Assembly: GCA_945971755.1 (NCBI GenBank)
Contig: CAMFPJ010000059.1
Coordinates: 1 to 8,561, forward strand
Source of the DNA: an uncultured Clostridia bacterium
Lineage (GTDB): Bacteria; Bacillota; Clostridia; Oscillospirales; Acutalibacteraceae
Direction: 5' to 3'
DNA: 8,561 nt
Below are positions 1 through 4,868 of the stretch, piece after piece. The translations under genes were made by a program, and so were the position numbers. Positions within the stretch are counted from its first letter, which is position 1. Every line of letters starts with the position of its first letter. The notes below the pieces were generated by a model. It was given only the letters and a program-made list of their open reading frames with translations, did no database searches and had not been told where the DNA came from.

Positions 1-18
1 ATGTATAGGGGGATAAAT

Positions 19-318
19 ATGAATTGTTTTATTACTGATATGCACGAAAAAGAAGTTATTAACCTTTGCGACGGTGCAAAACTGGGAAATGTATGCGACG
101 TTGAGATTGACACCTGCACAGGTTGCCTTGTTTCTGTTATAATTTTCGGGCGGAGTAAATGTTTCGGACTTTTGGGACGTGAAGAAGACATAAAAATCTG
201 CTGGGACGAAATTAAAGTGATCGGTGACGATACTATTCTTGTGGACATAAAACTTCCCAATAAATCGTCGAAACAGTCAGGAGGCATTCTTGACGCTTTG
301 ATGGGCAACAGGACATAA
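19..318 (+). CDS. YlmC/YmxH-family PRC-barrel protein, sporulation-associated
   Basis: Small protein of 99 residues. The ATG at 19 is chosen over the in-frame ATG at 1 because an AGGGGG ribosome binding site sits at 7-12, six bases upstream, whereas nothing is visible before position 1. The N-terminus (MNCFITDMHEKEVINL, then DGAKLGNVCDVEID) is the typical opening of the YlmC/YmxH group: a short beta-rich PRC-barrel beginning with a 'connect the domain to its name and state' pattern G-x-x-L/K-G-x-x-x-D. Members are about 80-100 residues and are linked to sporulation in Bacillus and Clostridia, but their biochemical role is unknown. The tail (about residues 80-99, rich in K, S and G) looks flexible. 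It carries six cysteines (residues 3, 17, 26, 33, 36 and 48) among its first 50 or so, more than usual for such a small protein; metal binding is possible but unproven. It lies 67 nt before zapA, with a promoter in the gap, so it probably belongs to an upstream unit. Confidence 0.8.
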   Translation: MNCFITDMHEKEVINLCDGAKLGNVCDVEIDTCTGCLVSVIIFGRSKCFGLLGREEDIKICWDEIKVIGDDTILVDIKLPNKSSKQSGGILDALMGNRT

Positions 319-322
319 CTGC

Positions 323-351
323 TTGAAAAGATGCTCGCAATATGGTACAAT
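323..351 (+). promoter_or_regulatory. Sigma-A promoter for zapA-U32-dut
   Basis: TTGAAA (323-328) and TACAAT (346-351) are separated by exactly 17 bases, and a TG one base before the -10 box (343-344) makes it an extended -10. The predicted transcription start near 358 gives a leader of about 28 nt with the zapA ribosome binding site AAAGGTG at 371-377. It lies just after the ylmC stop codon and no terminator is seen between them, so read-through from ylmC can add to it. The boxes are seen directly; activity is inferred. Confidence 0.75.
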
Positions 352-385
352 GAAAACGGAATCTCAAAACAAAGGTGTGAAAAAC

Positions 386-766
386 ATGGAAAAAAACAGA
401 GTCAAACTTAATATAGGCGGAATCGACTACTATATCAATACCGACGAATCAATTGATTACACCGTAAGCCTTGGTGAAAAAATCGATAAACGTATGACGG
501 AAATTCTTCGCAGCAATTCCTTAATCACCGTTAACCAGGCGGCAGTTCTTACCGCTTTGGAGCTTGCCGACGAGCTTGAAAAATCAATTTCCGGGGCAGA
601 TAATTTCCGCACACAAATCAAAGAATATCTTGATGAAGCTAACAAGGCTAAAAACGAAAGAGATTACTATAAGCGTGAGCTTGAGCGTTACAAGACCGAG
701 GTTAGCTTCAAAAATGACCAAATAAACCTTTTTGCAAATAACAATAAGCAGAAAAAAGATGACTAA
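386..766 (+). CDS. zapA: Cell division protein ZapA
   Basis: 126-residue ZapA-like protein. ZapA binds FtsZ and bundles its filaments at mid-cell, helping the Z-ring to form. The N-terminal half (about residues 3-60: VKLNIGGIDYYINTDES, then a helix containing LGEKIDKRM) matches the small beta-alpha ZapA head. Residues about 66-115 are a charged helix with heptad-like leucines, the expected coiled-coil for dimer or tetramer formation. The tail is a very polar NNNKQKKDD. The ATG at 386 is preferred over the in-frame ATGs further upstream (323 and 350) because AAAGGTG lies 8 bases upstream and the ZapA homology begins there; the earlier ATGs overlap the promoter. Its end overlaps the U32 gene by 8 nt, so the two are probably translationally coupled. 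ZapA beside a U32-family gene is a familiar arrangement in Clostridia. Confidence 0.85.
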   Translation: MEKNRVKLNIGGIDYYINTDESIDYTVSLGEKIDKRMTEILRSNSLITVNQAAVLTALELADELEKSISGADNFRTQIKEYLDEANKAKNERDYYKRELERYKTEVSFKNDQINLFANNNKQKKDD

Positions 767-2786
767 TCCGGAAATTCTTGCCCCTGCAGGAAATGAAGAA
801 GCCTTAAAGGCCGCAGTGCTTACAGGTGCTGATGCGGTATATTTCGGAGTAGGCGATTTTAACGCTCGCAGAAATGCCGCTAATTTCTCCGTTGACGGGC
901 TTAAAGACACAATTAAATACTGTCACTCCAGGGGTGTTAAGGTTCACATTACTCTTAACACCCTTGTAAAAGATACGGAACTTTCAAAGGTCTGCGATAC
1001 TGTTAAGAAAATTTGCGAAGCAGGTGCAGACGCATTGATTATTCAAGATTTAGGCGTTGCTCGAATTGTCCGCACAGTTTGCCCCGAAATAGAAATGCAC
1101 GCCAGCACACAAATGACGGTTGGCACAAAAGAGGGACTTAAACTTCTTAAATCTATGGGATTTTCACGCGCGGTTTTACCGAGAGAGCTCTCCTTTGAAG
1201 AAATAAAATTTCTTGCATCAGACTCGCCCATTGACCTTGAAGTATTTGTTCACGGTGCTCTTTGCATGTGCGTTTCAGGTCAGTGCCTTATGAGTGCTGC
1301 ACTGGGCTCACGAAGCGGTAACAGAGGGCTTTGCGCTCAACCTTGCAGGTTACCTTTTAAGGTAGAAAACGGCACCGGACATGATTTAAGCCTGAAAGAT
1401 TTGTCGCTCATCAGCCACATAAACGAGCTTGCAAAGCTTGGTATTGTTTCTTTCAAAATTGAGGGCAGAATGAAACGCCCCGAATATGTCAGTGCGGCGG
1501 TTACTGCCTGCAAAGCGGCTGTAAACGGTACTTATAATTCCGAATATTCTAAAGATTTGCAAAGTCTTTTCTCACGGTCGGGTTTTACCGAAGGTTACTT
1601 CAAAAATGAGCTTGGAAGAAATATGTTCGGCTACCGCGAAAAAGAAAATGTTCAATCTGCCACGAAAGAACTGTTTGACAAATATGCAAAACTCTACAAC
1701 AAAGAAAAAGCAAGATTTCCACTGAAATTGGAATTTCACGGGAAAATCGGCGAAAGAGCAATTCTTAAAGCCGAGTATGGAAAAATCGCAGTTACTACCG
1801 AGAGTGAAAATATATGCGAAGAGCCCGTCAACCGCCCAATCAGTGCCGAAAAGATTATTGAATCACTTAAAAAATGCGGCGGAACACAGTTTGAAGCTGC
1901 CGAAATTTCGATTGACAATAACATTGACTACACTCTCCCCGTTTCGCAGATAAATTTAATGAGGCGGGAAGCTCTCCAAAAGCTTTCAGAGGCAATTTGT
2001 AAAAATAAGAATTATAAAATTTCCACTGCACCTAAAAGTACAAATATTCCTGCACAAAATTTGAATGAAATTTACTGCCGATTTGACAGCGTGCAAAACA
2101 TTCCCGAAAATATTGACGCAGATTTAATTTTTGTTCCCATTACCACCCCTGACGAAGTAGTCAGGTCAAACGGTTACGGCATTGAACTTCCCCACGGAAT
2201 GTTCGGAAATGAAGAAAAGGTTTCAAAAATACTTGAAAAGTCATCTGCGGAATATGTGCTTTGCCACACACTTGACTCGGTGGCAATCGCTAAAAAACGC
2301 CGCAAGAGAATTGTTGCTTCGCCGTCGCTTAACATATTAAACTCACTTTCGGCAGACGAAGCAAAAGCCCTTGGCGTTTCTCAAATGATTTTGTCTTGCG
2401 AATGCGATTTAGACCTTGCTAACAAGGTTTCCGCACCCATTGAAAAAGGAGTTTTTGTCTATGGCAGAATTCCGCTGATGCTTACTCGTAACTGCCCTGT
2501 TAAAAACGGCAAAACTTGTGATGAGTGCAAACGCAAAAGTGAAATAATTGACCGAAAAGGGATATCCTTTCCTGTCAGATGTAATATGGGATATTCGGAA
2601 ATACTGAATTCACGTCCTGTTTACATGGCGGACAGGCTTGGTGAAATTAAAAATAGTGACTTTATTTTCCTTTATTTTACAACAGAAACACAAGAGGAAA
2701 GTGAAGATATTATAAACTCGTATTACGAAGAAAAAAGCCCCCGGGGTGAATTTACCCGAGGTCTTCTTTACAGAGGTGTTGAATAA
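759..2786 (+). CDS. U32 family protein with DUF3656 (RlhA-like RNA hydroxylation / 'collagenase-like peptidase')
   Basis: 675 residues, close to the size of E. coli RlhA (about 650). The N-terminal barrel begins with PEILAPAGNEEALKAAV (4-20). The U32 signature lies at 161-179, from EVFVHGALC to CLMS, with Cys169 and Cys176; Cys192 and Cys196 follow in NRGLCAQPC. Four such cysteines are expected to hold an iron-sulfur cluster in this family. FKIEGRMKRPEYV (232-244) closes the catalytic part. The central part (about 290-560) corresponds to the DUF3656 region. The C-terminal part has another cysteine group (579, 587, 590, 608) and ends TRGLLYRGVE. Family members were first called peptidases, but the studied ones (RlhA, TrhP) are needed for hydroxylation of cytidine in 23S rRNA or uridine in tRNA; the exact RNA target here is inferred. 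The ATG at 759 overlaps the zapA end (ATGACTAA), and its stop overlaps the dut start (TAATG), so all three genes look coupled. Confidence 0.88.
   Translation: MTNPEILAPAGNEEALKAAVLTGADAVYFGVGDFNARRNAANFSVDGLKDTIKYCHSRGVKVHITLNTLVKDTELSKVCDTVKKICEAGADALIIQDLGVARIVRTVCPEIEMHASTQMTVGTKEGLKLLKSMGFSRAVLPRELSFEEIKFLASDSPIDLEVFVHGALCMCVSGQCLMSAALGSRSGNRGLCAQPCRLPFKVENGTGHDLSLKDLSLISHINELAKLGIVSFKIEGRMKRPEYVSAAVTACKAAVNGTYNSEYSKDLQSLFSRSGFTEGYFKNELGRNMFGYREKENVQSATKELFDKYAKLYNKEKARFPLKLEFHGKIGERAILKAEYGKIAVTTESENICEEPVNRPISAEKIIESLKKCGGTQFEAAEISIDNNIDYTLPVSQINLMRREALQKLSEAICKNKNYKISTAPKSTNIPAQNLNEIYCRFDSVQNIPENIDADLIFVPITTPDEVVRSNGYGIELPHGMFGNEEKVSKILEKSSAEYVLCHTLDSVAIAKKRRKRIVASPSLNILNSLSADEAKALGVSQMILSCECDLDLANKVSAPIEKGVFVYGRIPLMLTRNCPVKNGKTCDECKRKSEIIDRKGISFPVRCNMGYSEILNSRPVYMADRLGEIKNSDFIFLYFTTETQEESEDIINSYYEEKSPRGEFTRGLLYRGVE
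2731..2769 (+). terminator. Terminator-like imperfect hairpin inside the 3' end of the U32 gene
   Basis: An A-run (2731-2736) and GCCCCCGGGGT (2737-2747) face ACCCGAGGTC (2754-2763) and TTCTTT (2764-2769) around a six-base loop, GAATTT. The core GGGT/ACCC and flanking C:G pairs form with one bulge (G2743) and three mismatches. The A-rich side, GC core and T-rich side mimic a rho-independent terminator, yet it sits in coding sequence 15 nt before the dut start. It could attenuate dut or slow ribosomes; both ideas are inference. The amino acids it encodes look like a normal U32 C-terminus. Confidence 0.35.
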
Positions 2787-3223
2787 TGGAACTCAAAATT
2801 AAAAAAGTAAGGGAAAATGCCAAAATACCCACCCGCGGAACAGACGGTGCCGCAGGCTTTGACCTTTATGCCTGCATTGACGAGCCGATGACATTAAATA
2901 AAGGCGACACGGCGCTTATTCCCACAGGCATTGCCATTGCCGTTCCAAACAAATATGCGGCATTTATTCACTCCCGTTCGGGACTTTCAATTAAAAAAGG
3001 TATTTGTCTTCTTAACTCAGTGGGTGTTGTTGACAGCGACTACCGAGGCGAGGTTTGCGTTGGTGTAATTAAAGCAACCGACGGACCTTATACAATCGAG
3101 CCCTTTGAAAGAATTGCTCAAATGGTAATTAAACCTGTTGAAATTCCAACGCTTGTAGAAACTACGGAACTTGACGAAACCGACCGTGGCGCAGGCGGCT
3201 TCGGCTCAACTGGAACGAAATAA
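2786..3223 (+). CDS. dut: Trimeric deoxyuridine 5'-triphosphate nucleotidohydrolase (dUTPase)
   Basis: Hydrolyses dUTP to dUMP and pyrophosphate, keeping uracil out of DNA and supplying dUMP for thymidylate synthesis. It is 145 residues long, full length for the homotrimeric family. All five motifs are visible in order: I, AGFDLYA (23-29); II, SRSGLS (63-68); III, GVVDSDYRGEV (80-90), with the catalytic Asp expected at 83; IV, ERIAQMVI (108-115); V, RGAGGFGSTG (134-143), the flexible C-terminal lid with its stacking Phe. The start ATG shares its A with the U32 stop codon (TAATG), and AGAGGTG (2772-2778) lies 7 bases upstream, inside the U32 coding sequence. This overlap points to coupled translation in the zapA-U32-dut unit. 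No sign of a phage origin: codon use and context match the neighbours. Confidence 0.97.
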   Translation: MELKIKKVRENAKIPTRGTDGAAGFDLYACIDEPMTLNKGDTALIPTGIAIAVPNKYAAFIHSRSGLSIKKGICLLNSVGVVDSDYRGEVCVGVIKATDGPYTIEPFERIAQMVIKPVEIPTLVETTELDETDRGAGGFGSTGTK

Positions 3224-3225
3224 TA

Positions 3226-3354
3226 CTTTATGTAAAAAGCGGTGCGACTCTGAACTGCCCCAAATTGTGCGGACAGTTTATTCGCTTTCGTGTGTAGAAA
3301 GCAAAGTTTTTTCCGTTATCAATATTTTTTATACGCATTTTGCACCGCATAAAG
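3226..3354. repeat. Intergenic long-range inverted repeat with nested hairpins (MITE-like or structured RNA)
   Basis: The two ends are complementary in two blocks: CTTTATG (3226-3232) with CATAAAG (3348-3354), and CGGTGC (3240-3245) with GCACCG (3342-3347), with a 7-nt insertion, TAAAAAG, on the left arm. Inside are two further hairpins: AACTG (3252-3256) with CAGTT (3273-3277, plus CC/GG inside), and GCTTTC (3284-3289) with GAAAGC (3297-3302). Read on the minus strand, the GCACCGC arm is followed by TTTTT. The layout fits either a short non-autonomous element with terminal inverted repeats or a folded RNA in the dut 3' region. No clear target duplication is seen (AATA on the left, AACA on the right). 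No gene is supported here. Confidence 0.35.
3284..3312 (+). terminator. Weak candidate intrinsic terminator after dut
   Basis: A six-base-pair stem, GCTTTC (3284-3289) with GAAAGC (3297-3302), has a seven-base loop and is followed after four bases by a run of six T (3307-3312). The stem is short and the T-run is not adjacent, so it is weaker than the hairpin at 3358-3383. It may be only part of the folded intergenic region. Confidence 0.3.
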
Positions 3355-3357
3355 AAC

Positions 3358-3390
3358 AAGGAGATATCTTTTGATACCTCCTTATTTTAT
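3358..3390. terminator. Bidirectional terminator between convergent dut and rqcP
   Basis: Eleven-base-pair stem, AAGGAGATATC (3358-3368) with GATACCTCCTT (3373-3383), around a TTTT loop. In plus-strand RNA one position is an A-C mismatch and the stem is followed by the T-rich TTATTTTATTTC. In minus-strand RNA the same position is a G-U pair, so the stem is complete, followed by a weaker U-rich tail, GUUCUUUAU. The stem overlaps the rqcP stop codon (3382-3384). The position between two converging operons fits a shared terminator. Confidence 0.7.
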
Positions 3391-3624
3391 TTCTTCGTAC
3401 ATATCGCCTGCTGTCTGCTTTGTGGCATATTCCGTAACTGTGAGAACTTTATATTTACTGATTTTCTCACCAAAGCGAATTTCTAAAATATCGCCCTCTT
3501 TAACGTCATAAGACGCTTTAACTGCTTTTCCGCCAACAGACACGTGACCTGCATCGCAAACCTCATTTGCAACGGTGCGGCGTTTAATGATACGGGAAAC
3601 CTTAAGAAATTTATCTAATCTCAT
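3382..3624 (-). CDS. rqcP: RqcP (YabO), S4-domain ribosome quality-control factor
   Basis: 80 residues, almost entirely one S4 RNA-binding domain (about residues 1-60: MRLDKFLKVSRIIKRRTVAN, then GHVSVGGKAVKASYDVKEGD). RqcP, formerly YabO, binds stalled 50S subunits carrying peptidyl-tRNA and works with RqcH so that C-terminal alanine tails are added and the peptide is marked for degradation. The basic patch KRR (14-16) and the tail ending MYEEIK match the family. The ATG at 3624 is chosen over the in-frame TTG at 3636 because the family starts at MRLDKF and GAGG (3631-3634) lies six bases upstream. It follows hup by 63 nt, across a strong terminator whose U-tract reaches its ribosome binding site, so it probably relies on read-through. 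In Bacillus yabP and yabQ follow; here they do not, and the operon ends at a shared terminator with dut. Confidence 0.9.
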   Translation of the reverse strand: MRLDKFLKVSRIIKRRTVANEVCDAGHVSVGGKAVKASYDVKEGDILEIRFGEKISKYKVLTVTEYATKQTAGDMYEEIK

Positions 3625-3634
3625 AACATACCTC

Positions 3635-3665
3635 AAAAAGAAACGGGGAGCTTTTATGCTCCCCG
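3635..3665 (-). terminator. Strong intrinsic terminator after hup
   Basis: On the minus strand, CGGGGAGC (3665-3658), loop ATAAAA (3657-3652) and GCTCCCCG (3651-3644) form a perfect eight-base-pair GC-rich stem followed by TTTCTTTTT (3643-3635). This is a classic rho-independent terminator 22 nt after the hup stop. Its T-tract abuts the rqcP ribosome binding site, so it probably limits how much of the abundant hup transcript continues into rqcP. Confidence 0.88.
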
Positions 3666-3687
3666 AACTTTTACTGCCTAAACAAAA

Positions 3688-3960
3688 TTATTTAACAGCT
3701 GCTTTGAGAGCTGCGCCTGCTTTGAAAGCGGGAACCTTTGTTGCAGGAACTTTAATTGTAGCGCCTGTCTTGGGGTTGCGAGCTTCTTTAGCTGCACGTG
3801 CACGAACTTCAAATGTACCGAAGCCGATAAGCTGAACTTTGTCGCCTGCTTTAAGAGCATCTGTTACTGATTCAATAACAGCTGCAACTGCCTTGTCAGC
3901 ATCTTTCTTTGAAATTTCTGCTTTTGCAGCAACTGCTGCTACGAGTTCTGTCTTATTCAT
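3688..3960 (-). CDS. hup: DNA-binding protein HU
   Basis: 90-residue HU, exactly the family length. HU dimers bend and wrap DNA non-specifically, package the nucleoid, and aid replication, repair and recombination. The N-terminal helices (MNKTELVAAVAAKAEISKKD) form the dimer body. The signature GFGTFEVRARAAKEARNPKT lies at 46-65, and Pro63 at the tip of the beta-arm is the residue that intercalates into DNA. The protein is very rich in alanine and lysine, as expected. The ATG at 3960 is chosen because GGAGG (3969-3973) lies 8 bases upstream and the family begins MNK; the longer in-frame start adds MEEFT through the ribosome binding site. It follows mazG by 45 nt and ends at a strong terminator. 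A separate promoter for hup would be expected from its usual abundance, but I could not identify a convincing one. Confidence 0.97.
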   Translation of the reverse strand: MNKTELVAAVAAKAEISKKDADKAVAAVIESVTDALKAGDKVQLIGFGTFEVRARAAKEARNPKTGATIKVPATKVPAFKAGAALKAAVK

Positions 3961-3995
3961 TGTGAATTCCTCCAATAAAAAAATTTCTTATTTAT

Positions 3996-4022
3996 CTTCA
4001 AAGGATTACTCCTTTTGTGAAG
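3996..4022 (-). promoter_or_regulatory. Intercistronic hairpin with the mazG stop codon in its loop
   Basis: On the minus strand, CTTC (4022-4019), a three-base bulge, and AAAGGA (4015-4010) pair with TCCTTT (4005-4000) and GAAG (3999-3996). The four-base loop GTAA (4009-4006) contains the mazG stop TAA. A run of seven T follows only after 12 bases (3983-3977), so it is a poor terminator. It may be a transcript-processing or stability element that sets the mazG-to-hup ratio; this role is inference. Confidence 0.4.
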
Positions 4023-4812
4023 CCTTTGCTAAATCCCAGAGCTTGTCCAACTCTTCTACGCCGGCAGTTTTCATATCAATGTTTCTCTCTGCCGCAAGTT
4101 TTTCAACAACAGCAAAACGGTCAATAAACTTGTCCGTAGCGTTTGTTAAGCACTCCTCACTGTCACAACCGATAAATCGGGAAACATTAACAACTGAGAA
4201 AAGTAAATCGCCGAACTCTTCTTTGATGTTCTCACGATTGCCGCAATCAATTGCCTCTTGAAGTTCTTTGAACTCTTCCGCAAGCTTATCAAATGCACCG
4301 TCGGCACTGTCCCAGTCAAAGCCCACCTTGCGAGCCTTGTTTTGAACCTTGTCCGCGCGCATTAAAGCAGGAAACTCACGGGGAACCGCAAGCATTGAAT
4401 CAGTTTGAGTCTTCTGATTTTTTGAATTTTTCTTGATAGCGTCCCAGTTTGTAAGTACCTCACCGGTACCGCTAACAGTTACCTCACCGAAAACATGCGG
4501 GTGACGCTCAATAAGTTTTTTGCAAATTCCGTCCGCAACATCATTTATATTGAAAACACCTTTTTCAGCTTCCATCTCAGAATGGAGTGTAACCTGCAAA
4601 AGAACGTCTCCCAGTTCTTCGCACAGCATTTCGGAACTTTGTTTGTTGATTGCCTCAATTACCTCATAGGTTTCTTCAATAAAATCACGCCTGATGCTTT
4701 CGTGGGTTTGCTCCCTGTCCCACGGACAACCGCCGGGAGAACGGAGAATGTGCGTAATTTCAACAAGGTCATTAAAATCATAATTCTGTTTGAAAACGAA
4801 ACCTTCTACCAT
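4006..4812 (-). CDS. mazG: MazG nucleoside triphosphate pyrophosphohydrolase
   Basis: Hydrolyses NTPs and dNTPs to monophosphates and pyrophosphate, clearing abnormal nucleotides and lowering (p)ppGpp-linked stress signals in studied species. It is 268 residues, like E. coli MazG (263), with two MazG all-alpha domains. The first has GCPWDREQTHESI (28-40), the acidic EETYE (46-50) and EELGD (65-69), which bind magnesium, and RHPHVFGE (103-110). The second repeats the acidic pattern with EEFKE (179-183) and EEFGD (198-202). The tetrapyrrole-methylase domain fused to MazG in Bacillus YabN is absent. The start is ATG 4812, with GAAAGG eight bases upstream; an in-frame GTG at 4821 overlaps that site. 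It lies 30 nt after spoVB, in a gap with a probable promoter, and 45 nt before hup. The order spoVB-mazG-(hup)-rqcP parallels yabM-yabN-yabO of Bacillus. Confidence 0.95.
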   Translation of the reverse strand: MVEGFVFKQNYDFNDLVEITHILRSPGGCPWDREQTHESIRRDFIEETYEVIEAINKQSSEMLCEELGDVLLQVTLHSEMEAEKGVFNINDVADGICKKLIERHPHVFGEVTVSGTGEVLTNWDAIKKNSKNQKTQTDSMLAVPREFPALMRADKVQNKARKVGFDWDSADGAFDKLAEEFKELQEAIDCGNRENIKEEFGDLLFSVVNVSRFIGCDSEECLTNATDKFIDRFAVVEKLAAERNIDMKTAGVEELDKLWDLAKASQKE

Positions 4813-4839
4813 TACGCTCACCTTTCAAAATATGTATAT

Positions 4840-4868
4840 ATTTTACCCTATAAATCCATATTTTGCAA
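4840..4868 (-). promoter_or_regulatory. Probable internal promoter for mazG-hup-rqcP
   Basis: On the minus strand, TTGCAA (4868-4863) and TAAAAT (4845-4840) are separated by 17 bases. The -35 box matches the sigma-A consensus at four of six positions and the -10 at five of six. The expected start near 4833 gives a leader of about 20 nt holding the mazG ribosome binding site. The -10 box overlaps the spoVB stop codon. AT-rich spacer sequence makes chance matches possible. Confidence 0.45.

Noticed and set aside
3228..3350. A 40-codon minus-strand reading frame (ATG at 3350, TAA at 3228) just downstream of rqcP.
   Set aside because: No ribosome binding site before the ATG (CTTGTTCTTT), it lies almost wholly inside the inverted repeat and behind the rqcP terminator, and the peptide does not resemble YabP or any family I know.
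3171..3374. 67-codon plus-strand reading frame starting inside dut and crossing the intergenic region.
   Set aside because: It starts inside the dut motif V region in another frame, has no ribosome binding site and covers the folded non-coding stretch.
3377..3383. Perfect AAGGAGG Shine-Dalgarno-like sequence on the minus strand after rqcP.
   Set aside because: No start codon lies at a usable distance, and the bases form the left arm of the terminator stem.
3961..4050. A dedicated hup promoter in the mazG 3' end (TTGGAC at 4050-4045 or TTGAAG near 4001-3996).
   Set aside because: No acceptable -10 box at 16-18 bases; the AT-rich stretch before hup gives only poor matches too close to the ribosome binding site.
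4458..4485. Direct repeat ACCTCACCG within mazG.
   Set aside because: It encodes two similar short peptides (GEV) in a loop of the protein; only two copies and nothing suggests a functional repeat.
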